DNA of 13,547 nucleotides from JBBRUG01 sp038247995 (GTDB taxonomy: Bacteria; Chloroflexota; Chloroflexia; Chloroflexales; Chloroflexaceae): NCBI GenBank assembly GCA_038247995.1, contig JBBRUG010000154.1, forward strand, positions 1-13,547, given 5' to 3'. Below, one piece after another: positions 1 to 7,615 of this stretch (within the stretch, counting starts at the first letter, position 1; every line of letters starts with the position of its first letter). Under the pieces are notes generated by a model that did not search any database, had not been told where the DNA came from, and saw nothing but the letters and a program-made list of their open reading frames with translations. Made by a program: the position numbers and the translations under genes.

Positions 1-368
1 GCCGCGAGTTGGGTAATGATCTGCTTGATTTCGATTGGCCCCAGGCGCTTACGGTTTCCGCGCGGGATGCGCTCGGCAAGCGTGGGGCCGGGCAGCAACT
101 CTTGCACCATGTAGAGAATATCGCCCTGTTCGCCAAAGGCATAAACCTGGACAATATGCGGATGGCGCAAGGCGGCGGCAAGGCGCGCCTCGCGGCGGAA
201 GCGCGATACGGCGTCGGGGAGCAACCCGCTTGCCCCCATCACTTTGATTGCGACATCGCGATCAAGCGCGGCATCATAACCGCGATACACGCTCCCCATA
301 CCGCCGCTGCCAAGGATTTCGCGCACTTCATACGCGCCGAGTCGGGTGCCGATGAGTTGGACTGTCAT
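1..368 (-). CDS. Serine/threonine protein kinase (PknB-type), N-terminal part, cut by window edge
   Basis: Only the first 122 residues are present; the gene continues beyond base 1. The visible part is the N-lobe of a Hanks-type kinase. It has a glycine-rich ATP loop GSGGMGSVY at residues 20-28, the VAIK lysine at K42 that contacts ATP phosphates, a probable helix-C glutamate at E60 in RREARLAAALRHPHIV, and the hinge stretch YMVQELL near 86-92. The catalytic HRD and DFG motifs and any sensor or membrane domain lie outside. The ATG at 366-368 starts only 14 bases after the stop of the 879-residue gene, so the two are probably co-transcribed. No strong Shine-Dalgarno is seen in that gap, which suggests translational coupling. 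The domain assignment is secure; the substrate and signal are unknown. Confidence 0.93.
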   Translation of the reverse strand, partial: MTVQLIGTRLGAYEVREILGSGGMGSVYRGYDAALDRDVAIKVMGASGLLPDAVSRFRREARLAAALRHPHIVQVYAFGEQGDILYMVQELLPGPTLAERIPRGNRKRLGPIEIKQIITQLA

Positions 369-382
369 AGTGGTGTTTAATA

Positions 383-3022
383 TCACTTCAGCGCAAGCAC
401 GCGCTGGATCTGGCGCACAAGCCGGTTGGCTGCTTCCGCATAGGCAGTCAGAAAATCGGCGGCAAGCAGTTCGGCTACTGCGTGATACCCATTCGCTTGA
501 AGGGGCGCAACATGGGGCCGGAAATCGCGCAGGGTGATCGCCAGGCGCCCGTCGGCGTCGGTCATAATGCCCCAGATCAGGATCTTTGCGTCGCCGTCGT
601 CGCGGGAACTGGCGAAGCGATTGAGCGATGAGCTACGGGCCACCTGGCCGATATTCGAGAAGACCTCAACCCCTTTGACGATTTCGTTCAGCACGTCGAT
701 CTTCTGCGGGATCAGATCGAGCAGACTCTGCATTGGTTGGGGCAGGTGCGCCATCAGTTTCAAGGCGGCGGTGGGAAAGCCTTCGCCGCGGGTTGTGATC
801 TCGCGCAGGGCGCGCAGTGTTGCGCCGAAGGTTACCAGATCGGCGACGAGCTCGAAGCGGGTGGCCTCAAACGCTTTACGATCCTGGGCGTCGGCGCGCT
901 TGGTTAAATTGCGGGCGAGGGCGTCACAATAAGCCAGACGCGGCAACAGTTCGGGGCAGGGGTTGCGCAGCGTTGCCGGGTGCAAGCGTTCGCGGGGATC
1001 GACGGCGCTGGCGTCCATCGGGATCAGCAGCGCCGGCACTACGTTGCGCTGGTTGGTAAACCACTGGGCGATCTGATCGCGCAGGCGGCGCCCGGTTTTG
1101 TCGCGCGTGGCCAGGTCGTCGAGGGCGGCCAAGGCCGCCGGGCCCGGTGCGTATGCGGCGGCGTGCGCATAACGCGCCAGCACCAGCAGATCGTTGACCG
1201 TCAGGTCGATCTCGCGATCGGCCAGGCGCCGACGCAGAGCGCTAATGGCGGTCAGCGTTACCGCCGACGTTTCGGCATTCACTTCGGCATAGGCGCTGCG
1301 TGCGGCGAGCCGAGCGGCTTTCAAAAAGGTTGGGGTTGGGTTCAGTTGCAGGCTAGGCGGCGCTACGAGCGCGCCCGAGGTGTGCCCGCGTCGGCTCAAG
1401 GCCGCCAGTTGGCGCGCTGTTCCGCCGGCAAAGCCGGTAACAATTTCGGCGATTGCCGAGCCCCAGGCGCCATCGAAGAAAATATGCGACATGTCGAAAA
1501 CGGTGCTGCTGTCGGTGCGGATAATCGTCATGGCATGATCACCGCAGCCGCGTTGGGTGCGCCTGAGCATTCCAAGCGGCACCGCCGCGCTATGTTCATC
1601 CCAGTTCAATAAAATTGGCGCAGCACGCAGAGCGGCAATTTCGCCGCGCGTCTGGGCGCCAAGTAACGTGCGGAACTCTTCCTGGCGCGCCCGTGGGACG
1701 CCGGCGAGCAGCAGGTCGGTTGTTTCTGCTCGGGCGGGTTGCGGCGGCAGGGGCGCATGGGCGCGCAACGCTGCACGTACCTGGCCGTGAACCTGAGCGA
1801 GCGGGGCGCGGCGCAACCGTCCGATCCGCATTCCGGCCACGCGCACGGCGCCGCGCCGGTCGATGATGACCGGCTGGCCGTAGCTGTCGATCAAACCCTC
1901 CTCAGCGTCGCGGCTCAAGAGCAAGCGTTGGCCGGGCCGCGTTGCGTCGCCGTCGCGGGGCGTGATCAGCAACTGTCCGTCGGCGTCGCGCTCCCAGAGG
2001 TCGATCAGATGGTAAACACCGCCACAGATCAGGCCAACTCCGATCCGTTCCGGCGCTAACGGCTCGCGCTGCTCACGAAAACTGTCGGGATAGAGCGTTT
2101 GCAGTAGCGTCATCTGGGCCTGAAAAATCGGCAAATCGTGGGCCCGGCGTTCGCGGTAGATCGCCTCGGCACGGGCGCGCAACTCGGGCGGCACACTCAG
2201 CAGGTGGCCGCGCAGAAAGGTGTCGAAGGCCCGGCGACGGGTGGTAGGATACCCGTCCAGCGGATCGGCGGTTGGGCCGGCGAAGGGGCGGCGCGCCGTC
2301 CAGGCCTGGCCCAGGCGTTCCAGGCCATAGGCCGCACGCAATTCGATGATGCGGGTGGCCAGGCTGCGGGCGCGCTCTTCAGCTTTGCGCGGTAGGCGGC
2401 CGGCAGTGGCCTGCTCGATCAGCGCCAACTCCACGCTGCGCAAATAGACCCGCTCGTGCCATTCATTTTCCAGCAAGTCGTCGTAGGCGAAGAGCGTGTG
2501 CAGTGCCGCATAGACCCAACAGGTTGCCGCATCAGCCGTGGTGATGCTCGCGTGCGCCGTCTGAAAACCGCGTGTCTCGACGCTATGGCGCGCGGCGTCT
2601 TCGCGCAGGCCGAACTCGGTATAAAACTGCCAGGTGCCGTCGGGAAAGGCGCTGCCGACATCCTTGCCGGCGAGCGTCAGCAAGCGCTGATAGCCGTGGA
2701 TGATCAGCGCCGGGGCGGCCAGAAACGTGCCGTACAGGCCGATGCTGCGCGTCTCGCGGAAGAGTACGCGCAGATCGGCGGCCACTCTCTCGCTCCCGAG
2801 ATCGCGACCTTTCAGGTTTAACAAGCCCTGGAGCAGGAAGGCCGGTAGGTTGGAGGCGGGGAAGATCTCGGCGATCTCGCGCTTGAGTTCCCGGAGTTGC
2901 GGGATACCGAGGCCGCTGGCGCTGGCCAGGCTTGTGTCGCCGGCGGCACTGTCGAGGGCTTGGAGCGTCTGCTGCACTTCCACGCCTGGTTGTGGTTCGG
3001 AGCGCGACGCTGGGTATACCAT
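383..3022 (-). CDS. Large uncharacterised protein with an HxxxDG (acyltransferase-like) motif
   Basis: I do not recognise this 879-residue family with confidence. No signal peptide or clear run of membrane helices is visible, so it is probably cytoplasmic. The N-terminal third is helical and holds a conserved-looking stretch near 128-157 (DGTWQFYTEFGLREDAARH, then a SVETRGF segment). At 513-518 is HIFFDG, preceded by two beta-like segments (AMTIIRT, STVFDMS). This layout resembles the catalytic HxxxDG region of carnitine acyltransferases and other CoA-dependent acyltransferases. Near the C-terminus are a dipeptide-rich ARSSSLNRFASSRDDGD segment and the strands ILIWGIMTD and LAITLRDFRP. An acyl-transfer role is an inference from one motif. 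The ATG at 3020-3022 has no Shine-Dalgarno because a heptamer repeat array directly abuts it; a GTG at residue 14 is an alternative start. The kinase gene follows after 14 bases. Confidence 0.75.
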   Translation of the reverse strand: MVYPASRSEPQPGVEVQQTLQALDSAAGDTSLASASGLGIPQLRELKREIAEIFPASNLPAFLLQGLLNLKGRDLGSERVAADLRVLFRETRSIGLYGTFLAAPALIIHGYQRLLTLAGKDVGSAFPDGTWQFYTEFGLREDAARHSVETRGFQTAHASITTADAATCWVYAALHTLFAYDDLLENEWHERVYLRSVELALIEQATAGRLPRKAEERARSLATRIIELRAAYGLERLGQAWTARRPFAGPTADPLDGYPTTRRRAFDTFLRGHLLSVPPELRARAEAIYRERRAHDLPIFQAQMTLLQTLYPDSFREQREPLAPERIGVGLICGGVYHLIDLWERDADGQLLITPRDGDATRPGQRLLLSRDAEEGLIDSYGQPVIIDRRGAVRVAGMRIGRLRRAPLAQVHGQVRAALRAHAPLPPQPARAETTDLLLAGVPRARQEEFRTLLGAQTRGEIAALRAAPILLNWDEHSAAVPLGMLRRTQRGCGDHAMTIIRTDSSTVFDMSHIFFDGAWGSAIAEIVTGFAGGTARQLAALSRRGHTSGALVAPPSLQLNPTPTFLKAARLAARSAYAEVNAETSAVTLTAISALRRRLADREIDLTVNDLLVLARYAHAAAYAPGPAALAALDDLATRDKTGRRLRDQIAQWFTNQRNVVPALLIPMDASAVDPRERLHPATLRNPCPELLPRLAYCDALARNLTKRADAQDRKAFEATRFELVADLVTFGATLRALREITTRGEGFPTAALKLMAHLPQPMQSLLDLIPQKIDVLNEIVKGVEVFSNIGQVARSSSLNRFASSRDDGDAKILIWGIMTDADGRLAITLRDFRPHVAPLQANGYHAVAELLAADFLTAYAEAANRLVRQIQRVLALK

Positions 3023-3023
3023 A

Positions 3024-3051
3024 GGAGTCAGGAGTCAGAATTCAGGATTCG
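3024..3051 (+). repeat. Heptamer tandem repeat array, left member of an inverted pair
   Basis: Four 7-base units are visible: GGAGTCA twice, then GAATTCA and GGATTCG. The array touches the start codon of the 879-residue gene and occupies the place where its ribosome binding site should be. It runs opposite to the array at 3328-3358. The 11-mer ATTCAGGATTC at 3040-3050 is the perfect reverse complement of 3346-3356. Such degenerate heptamer arrays are known as STRR elements in cyanobacteria; applying that label here is an analogy. Confidence 0.8.
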
Positions 3052-3091
3052 GAGCAGGGCTGATGCTGATGTAACGTCAGTCGATTGCGCA

Positions 3092-3192
3092 CCCTGAGGA
3101 GCGTTTGGAGGAACGCCCTGAGGAGCACATAGCGCGTGTCGAAGGGCGCGTGTTTCTTCCTTCGCATCCGCTCAAGCTTCGCCCTGAGGAGC
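3092..3192. repeat. REP-like intergenic element with three copies of CCCTGAGGAGC
   Basis: The 11-mer CCCTGAGGAGC occurs at 3092-3102, 3116-3126 and 3182-3192. The middle copy lies in an imperfect palindrome whose closing arms are CGCCCT at 3114-3119 and AGGGCG at 3143-3148. The text GTGTCGAAGGGCG resembles the other half of REP-type palindromes common between bacterial genes. It lies in the probable 5' leader of the 879-residue gene and could form RNA hairpins there. No transposase is nearby. Confidence 0.65.
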
Positions 3193-3283
3193 AGCGTGAG
3201 GCAAAGATCGCGAATGGGCACGCTCCAGATCCTTGTAAAACCCTTGGATTCGGAGGTCATCCATCGAGTTTACGATAGTGCAT

Positions 3284-3292
3284 AGTATAACA
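3284..3292 (-). promoter_or_regulatory. Putative extended -10 promoter for the HxxxDG protein-kinase operon
   Basis: Read on the minus strand the bases are TGTTATACT, an extended -10 (TGn plus TATACT). No good -35 hexamer is seen 16-18 bases upstream, which is tolerable for an extended -10. Transcription would begin near 3277 and leave a leader of about 250 bases containing the REP-like element and one heptamer array. The surrounding 50 bases are AT-rich compared with the flanks, which supports a promoter. Confidence 0.4.
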
Positions 3293-3327
3293 TGTTCTTT
3301 TCGGTTGCTCTGTTCCTGGCGCCCGTC

Positions 3328-3358
3328 TCCTGAGTCCTGAGTCCTGAATCCTGAATCC
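3328..3358 (-). repeat. Heptamer tandem repeat array, right member of the inverted pair
   Basis: On the plus strand the units are TCCTGAG twice, TCCTGAA twice, and a final TCC. The array begins two bases beyond the stop codon of the GT2 gene (minus strand). It is inverted relative to the array at 3024-3051, so the two could pair across about 276 bases. No rho-independent terminator for the GT2 gene is visible before it. Confidence 0.85.
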
Positions 3359-3360
3359 GC

Positions 3361-5175
3361 TTAATCGCCAACTTCGCGCACGCGCAACTCTTCCTCACCA
3401 AACACCGATTGCGGTGCGGGCACACGCTCACGGGCCAGCGGTGCGGCCATGCTGCCGGCGTGTTCCGTCGGTTGGGGTAGCGCCAATTGTTGCGGCAGCC
3501 GCCGGCGAAGCCCTAAACTATGCGCTAGATCACGGGCGAGGTTGCGCCAAGTGGCGGTAGTCATCCCATAAAACGCGGCGGCGCAGATCCCGCTGATCAT
3601 CACGATATAAAAGAGGATCGACCCGATGTTAACGATGCGCGTGGCTAGGCTGACCTCGGCCATGCCGAAGATGCCGCGGGCCACAAGCAGGGCGCCGACA
3701 GCGAGGTACACGAACTGCGGCCAGATTATGCCGCCATAGAAGCCGTCCTGGCGCGTTTTGCGGGTTACTTTGTAGCTCGGTTTTTGCGTACGTGAACGAA
3801 CGGCGATCCAAAATGCGCGCGCGTAGGTCGGGCTATGGCCGATCCAGTACTGCCACATGCGCAAGAGATGGTCGAGCCTGCCGTCGGCCAGCACGACATA
3901 ATAGAGCACGCTGAAGAAGATCCAGGGGAAGAGCGCGGCGCCTTCGATCGGAACAAAGATTCCGGTGAGCAGCGAGAGCAGCGGGGTAAGCATCAGCATG
4001 GGCATAAACAACACCGAAGAGACGTAGAACATGCCCAGTTCGAGGTATTGCAGGCGCTGACGGACGTTCAAGCCACCGGCGCGAAGGGGGTTCTGGAAGA
4101 GGAACCAGCGCCATGTATCGGCGGCCCATGTGCCGCGTTGTTTGATCAGGCCCGGAATGTCATCGGGTGAGAGCCCAATTGTGAGCACTTCGTTGTGATA
4201 ATCGGAGCTGTAGCCGGCACAATGCAAAAAGTACGATGTCGTCATGTCTTCGACGATATTCCAGGTTGAGAAGCCGCCGATACTGCGCAGGGCGGCAATC
4301 CGCCAGAGGACACCGCTACCGCACGAGAAGGCCGCGCCGCTGCCGTTGCGTCCCGGCTGGAGCACATCGTAAAAGATCCGGTCGCGGTTGCCGAAGGGAT
4401 CGCCGGGCGGTGTAAAGGCATCTTTGGGTGTCTGGACGAAGGCGATCGTTGGGTTCGTGAAGTAGCCGACGATCTTGCGCAAAAACTGGGGATGGATCAG
4501 TTCATCGGCATCCTGGGTCAGAATCAGGGTTGCCTGGGGATACTCCTGCTCCAGATAAGCAAGCGCGCTGTTGAGGTTGCCGGCTTTGGCGTCGCGTTTG
4601 GCGCCCGGGTTGTAGGCGATGCCATTGGCGGCGGCGAGGCGGCGCACCTCCTCCCGATGGCCGTCGTCGGAGATAACGATCAGCAACCGATCCGGCGGGT
4701 AGTCGAGCGCCTTCAGGCTATGGACAGTCTGTTCGAGAATATCAACCGGCTCGCCGTAGGTGGGAATGACGGCGGCCACATAGGGCAGTTGGGCGGGCAA
4801 CTGCGGGGCGTGGCGGTTATCGCGCGGGGCCAGTTGGTTAATGAAGCTGAGCGTCATCACCACCAGCGTGCCGAAGAAGCCCACAAAGTGCAGGATCGCG
4901 GGCAACGACGGTGCGGCGAGCATGGCTGTGTAACTATGGACAAGGTACGACTGGCCGACGAAGATCATCATTGGGCCGGCGATGCGCAGCGGCCATGGTC
5001 GTTTGACGAGCTCCGGCGCCCAGAGCGCCATCGTGATCAGGCTCACCAGAATGAAGATCGCCGGTGTCGGCCAGAGATAGGGCCAGATGAGCGTGTTCAA
5101 GTGGCTCAGCAGCAGCCAATTGACCGCCAGCCCGCCGAAGAGTAGGCCGAAAAGTAATCCTGTGCGGGTCTTCAT
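3361..5175 (-). CDS. GT2 family processive glycosyltransferase, cellulose-synthase-like membrane protein
   Basis: This 604-residue protein probably polymerises a beta-linked polysaccharide from a UDP- or other nucleotide-sugar and passes it across the cytoplasmic membrane. Hydrophobic segments lie near residues 5-60, 67-90 and 92-113. The GT-A domain follows with VIPTYGEP (136-143), DDG (D170-G172), the metal-binding DxD D222-A-D224 (QDADEL), and the catalytic-base motif VED (308-310). The acceptor motif normally QxxRW reads Q346-R-G-T-W350, so the usual arginine is threonine. At least five more membrane segments follow, near 380-408, 413-430, 485-501, 512-534 and beyond. No PilZ (cyclic-di-GMP) domain is present, unlike BcsA. 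The start is supported by GGAG eight bases upstream of the ATG. It lies 127 bases downstream of the GT39-like gene on the same strand, probably in one operon. The polymer cannot be named from sequence. Confidence 0.9.
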   Translation of the reverse strand: MKTRTGLLFGLLFGGLAVNWLLLSHLNTLIWPYLWPTPAIFILVSLITMALWAPELVKRPWPLRIAGPMMIFVGQSYLVHSYTAMLAAPSLPAILHFVGFFGTLVVMTLSFINQLAPRDNRHAPQLPAQLPYVAAVIPTYGEPVDILEQTVHSLKALDYPPDRLLIVISDDGHREEVRRLAAANGIAYNPGAKRDAKAGNLNSALAYLEQEYPQATLILTQDADELIHPQFLRKIVGYFTNPTIAFVQTPKDAFTPPGDPFGNRDRIFYDVLQPGRNGSGAAFSCGSGVLWRIAALRSIGGFSTWNIVEDMTTSYFLHCAGYSSDYHNEVLTIGLSPDDIPGLIKQRGTWAADTWRWFLFQNPLRAGGLNVRQRLQYLELGMFYVSSVLFMPMLMLTPLLSLLTGIFVPIEGAALFPWIFFSVLYYVVLADGRLDHLLRMWQYWIGHSPTYARAFWIAVRSRTQKPSYKVTRKTRQDGFYGGIIWPQFVYLAVGALLVARGIFGMAEVSLATRIVNIGSILFYIVMISGICAAAFYGMTTATWRNLARDLAHSLGLRRRLPQQLALPQPTEHAGSMAAPLARERVPAPQSVFGEEELRVREVGD

Positions 5176-5302
5176 CGTTTGATCTCCGAGAATTGCGGGA
5201 AGGTGCTTGGGCGAACGGCGCTAACGGAGTACAAAACACAAGTTGCTGCTTCACTGCGCTGCCCTCGTCGGCCATGGCGACGCTCAATGGTTTCGCTCAG
5301 TC

Positions 5303-6850
5303 TCAGGAAGGTTCAGGCGCGTGATAGACTTGCAGCCGGAGCGCCATGCCGGTGCTCAGCGTTTGGGGTTCATCGTACTCAAGCGTGTAGCCGGCGGACA
5401 GCAGCGCAGCTTCCAGCCGGTCGCGTAGCTCGGGCGTATAGTAGCCGTCGAGAACCACAAAACGATAGACGTGATCGGCGATGGCGGCCTCCATTGCGGC
5501 GGCGTCTTCAAGCTCGTTGTAGCGTACATACCAGGTGTTGCTCCACATTGTGGTGTGTTGCGAACCGAAGGCGAAATAGTAATCGTAGATCTGGGCGCCT
5601 TCGGCAAGCACCGGAACGTCGGGGGTGAGGCCGGCGTCGCGGAGGTGATCGACTACCCCGGCGACATTGGGCCAACTGCGCTGGAAACCATAGTTCCGGT
5701 CGAGCGCATAATCGACGCCCCAGGCGATGATGGCGGCGCTGGCGAGTGCGCCGATCACGCGGGCAGCCATCCCGTACCGACCGGACAGTTCACGCATGCT
5801 GCTGACCAGCATTGCACAGGTGTAGCCGGCGAGCGGGGCAAGGAAAACCAGGCTATAGATTGTATGCTTCCACGCCGACTGGCTGTTGCCGGCTGCGAGA
5901 TGGTAGATCGGCGCAGCGAGCGCAGCAAGCGCCAGCGCGGGGATGAGCGCACCCCAGAGCCATCGTCGCCAGCGCGGAGCGTGGGCTGTGGCCGGCAAGC
6001 CGCGCCAGGCCAGAATCGCCAACCCGCTGAGCGCGATCAAGGTTGTAACCCCAATCTCGGCCCAGATGTCGCTGAAGATCAGCGAACGGGTTGCCGGCGC
6101 CACGCCGAAATCGCCCGCCAGCAGCGCCCGCAGTTCGTCGTCGGCGATCAGCGCATAGGCCCCCACGATGGCGCTCATCGGGGCGAGAAACCACACCAAA
6201 AAGGGCCGCAGACTGCGCCCCTGATGTAACGCACACGCCAAGCCGATCCAGCACAGCATGGGCAGGAAGATCGCGGCGAAATACTTCGCGAGGATGGCCA
6301 GCAGCAGGCAGAGGCCGGCGCCAAGCAAAAGTAGGCGCTCTTCGCGTGGCGGCGCTTCAGCGGCCCGCACGATCAGATAGAAGGTAGCGGCAAGTGCGGG
6401 AATGACCGGCGCATCGTACACCGCGAACTGGCCGGTGTCGATGCTGATTGCCGTCAGGCCGAAGATCATGGTGGCCCACACGGCCGACTCGCCGCCGAAA
6501 AGGCGGGTGGTGGCAAGGTAGACAAAAGCGGCGGCAATGGTGCTGAAGACAGCGCTCAGTACCCGCATGCCGACCACGCCACCAAGATTGTTCATCAACG
6601 CGGTCAGGGTTGGGTACAGATACGAGCCGTACATCCAGCCCAGGGTGCTGTTGTCGGCTGCACCGGCGAGGATGTCACGTCCGACGATGGCATAGATTGC
6701 TTCGTCGACGAACAGGGTGTTGTACTGTAGATTGAACACGCGGATGCCGAAGATCAGCGGCAGCAGGATCAATACAAGCAACTGATCCAGGCGGAGGCGT
6801 ACAAGGAAGGGGCGCTCTACAGCGCCCTCGGCCGCAAAAGGCCGGATCAT
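5303..6850 (-). CDS. GT39/PMT-like polytopic glycosyltransferase (GT-C fold)
   Basis: The protein has 515 residues and about eleven hydrophobic segments (roughly 23-40, 92-115, 122-140, 148-162, 172-190, 192-208, 216-236, 266-283, 297-318, 331-350, 362-379), then a soluble C-terminal part from about 395. The first extracytoplasmic loop carries FVDEAIYA with D49-E50, the acidic pair that GT39 and ArnT-type enzymes use. QFAVYDAP with D146 matches a second conserved acidic position. Members move a sugar from a polyprenyl-phosphate carrier to an acceptor outside the membrane. The donor and acceptor here are unknown. The ATG has AGGAG five bases upstream. As first gene of the pair with the GT2 enzyme, it may modify the polymer that enzyme makes, or glycosylate surface proteins; this is inferred from position only. 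Confidence 0.85.
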   Translation of the reverse strand: MIRPFAAEGAVERPFLVRLRLDQLLVLILLPLIFGIRVFNLQYNTLFVDEAIYAIVGRDILAGAADNSTLGWMYGSYLYPTLTALMNNLGGVVGMRVLSAVFSTIAAAFVYLATTRLFGGESAVWATMIFGLTAISIDTGQFAVYDAPVIPALAATFYLIVRAAEAPPREERLLLLGAGLCLLLAILAKYFAAIFLPMLCWIGLACALHQGRSLRPFLVWFLAPMSAIVGAYALIADDELRALLAGDFGVAPATRSLIFSDIWAEIGVTTLIALSGLAILAWRGLPATAHAPRWRRWLWGALIPALALAALAAPIYHLAAGNSQSAWKHTIYSLVFLAPLAGYTCAMLVSSMRELSGRYGMAARVIGALASAAIIAWGVDYALDRNYGFQRSWPNVAGVVDHLRDAGLTPDVPVLAEGAQIYDYYFAFGSQHTTMWSNTWYVRYNELEDAAAMEAAIADHVYRFVVLDGYYTPELRDRLEAALLSAGYTLEYDEPQTLSTGMALRLQVYHAPEPS

Positions 6851-6905
6851 GGCGTCTCCTACAGGGCGGTTGCGCCCCCTCGTTGGTCACAGACAGTAAC
6901 ATCCC

Positions 6906-6924
6906 TATTCCGCTAAATGGAATA
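6906..6924. promoter_or_regulatory. Short inverted repeat, possible operator upstream of the glycosyltransferase operon
   Basis: TATTCC and GGAATA form perfect 6-bp arms around the 7-base spacer GCTAAAT. It lies 56-74 bases upstream of the GT39-like start, a sensible place for a repressor or activator site. No transcription factor gene is present in the window to pair with it, and a 6-bp repeat can occur by chance. Confidence 0.25.
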
Positions 6925-7138
6925 AGATTCAGATGGGTTGCTATGCCGCGTTCGTTGCCTTGGCAAAACCTAAGCTATGCCATGAGTTGGCGAATGCGCA
7001 GGAGCATGTAAGGTGAGCGTGCAGAAAGGAAGAGGAGGGAGAAGAGTTGCTGGTGGGCGTAGCTCTACGCTGTGCTACTGTAAACAGGCGCTATGACGAG
7101 CTAATGAACATTGTAGGCAGATGGCGATGAATATTTTG

Positions 7139-7158
7139 TTAGTTACTACAATAACTAA
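7139..7158. promoter_or_regulatory. AT-rich inverted repeat, possible operator
   Basis: TTAGTTA and TAACTAA are perfect 7-bp arms separated by six bases (CTACAA), with further AT-rich flanks (AATATT on the left and right). The size and symmetry fit a dimeric regulator site. The low GC content rules out a stable terminator stem. It is about 290 bases upstream of the GT39-like gene and 460 upstream of the baeRF gene, so its target is unclear. Confidence 0.3.
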
Positions 7159-7565
7159 TATTTCACGTTTCCGAACGTAGCCTGCCGCTGAAGAACGTCC
7201 GATCCTGCAGCGTTCAGCAAACTAGCCGGAGCAATCGGTCTTGGATCGCTGCGGGTTGGGTTTGCCGCTAACCTAGCGCACTGAGCAGAATGACTGAGTC
7301 GCTGCGGCCACTGAACCGGGTAGCTCGCTGCGCTCGCGCCTGGTTGTGCAGGCTCAATCGATCTGAGCAATGCTGTAAATGGGCTCAGTGGGAACGTTGT
7401 GCAACGCAAGATTTTCGCATGCGAGGTGAAGATTTGGTCAGATTACCCACCAGCGTATGTCATCTGCTGGGCAATACGCCGGTGATGTACGGTTATGGTA
7501 CAAATTGCTGTGCTGCTGCTGGGGAAACCTACTCTGTTATGAGGTGTTTCTTCCCGCCGAGAATC

Positions 7566-7574
7566 TGGTACACT
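7566..7574 (+). promoter_or_regulatory. Putative extended -10 promoter of the baeRF gene
   Basis: TGGTACACT is an extended -10 (TGn plus TACACT). A start near 7581 would give a leader of about 35 bases that includes the Shine-Dalgarno AGGAG at 7606-7610. No convincing -35 is visible. The position supports the ATG at 7616 over upstream start codons, which would lie before the transcription start. Confidence 0.45.
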
Positions 7575-7615
7575 CATGCGTAGACCGAGTCACTGGCGAC
7601 AATACAGGAGTACCT

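Larger units (their letters stand above)
6851..7615. other. 765-base divergent intergenic region without a credible gene
   Basis: The short reading frames here have no recognisable domains and no good ribosome binding sites, so I call no gene. The region separates the GT39-like gene (minus) from the baeRF gene (plus) and must carry promoters for both. Two inverted repeats (6906-6924 and 7139-7158) and a likely plus-strand promoter (7566-7574) are listed separately. Bases 7125-7170 are distinctly AT-rich. A weak minus-strand -10, TACAAT, lies at 7110-7115, but it is 260 bases from the GT39 start and lacks a -35. No tRNA, riboswitch or structured RNA was recognised. Confidence 0.6.

Noticed and set aside
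980..1612. Plus-strand 210-residue frame opposite the 879-residue gene
   Set aside because: Composition is typical of antisense frames in GC-rich DNA, with no recognisable motif.
3042..3260. Minus-strand 72-residue reading frame in the repeat-rich gap
   Set aside because: It is a translation of the REP-like element; it lacks a ribosome site and any recognisable domain.
3024..3358. CRISPR-like array
   Set aside because: The repeats are contiguous 7-mers without spacers; likewise the 93-base units at 13355 are directly joined. No cas gene is present.
3023..3360. Insertion sequence or transposon
   Set aside because: No transposase reading frame and no target-site duplication could be seen; only the inverted heptamer ends suggest mobility, so it is reported as a finding, not as a mobile element.
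4492..5145. Plus-strand 217-residue frame opposite the GT2 gene
   Set aside because: It is antisense to a gene with intact catalytic motifs and shows no domain of its own; such mirror frames are common in GC-rich DNA.
7395..7406. Small inverted repeat CGTTG-TG-CAACG
   Set aside because: Only 5-bp arms in GC-rich sequence and no relation to a start codon; expected by chance.
7155..7409. Minus-strand 84-residue reading frame in the divergent gap
   Set aside because: Low-complexity serine/alanine/proline composition, no ribosome site, no family resemblance.
7457..7615. N-terminal extension of the baeRF protein from an upstream ATG
   Set aside because: The extra 53 residues are cysteine-rich and unlike the family; a strong AGGAG precedes the internal ATG, and the probable promoter lies inside the extension.
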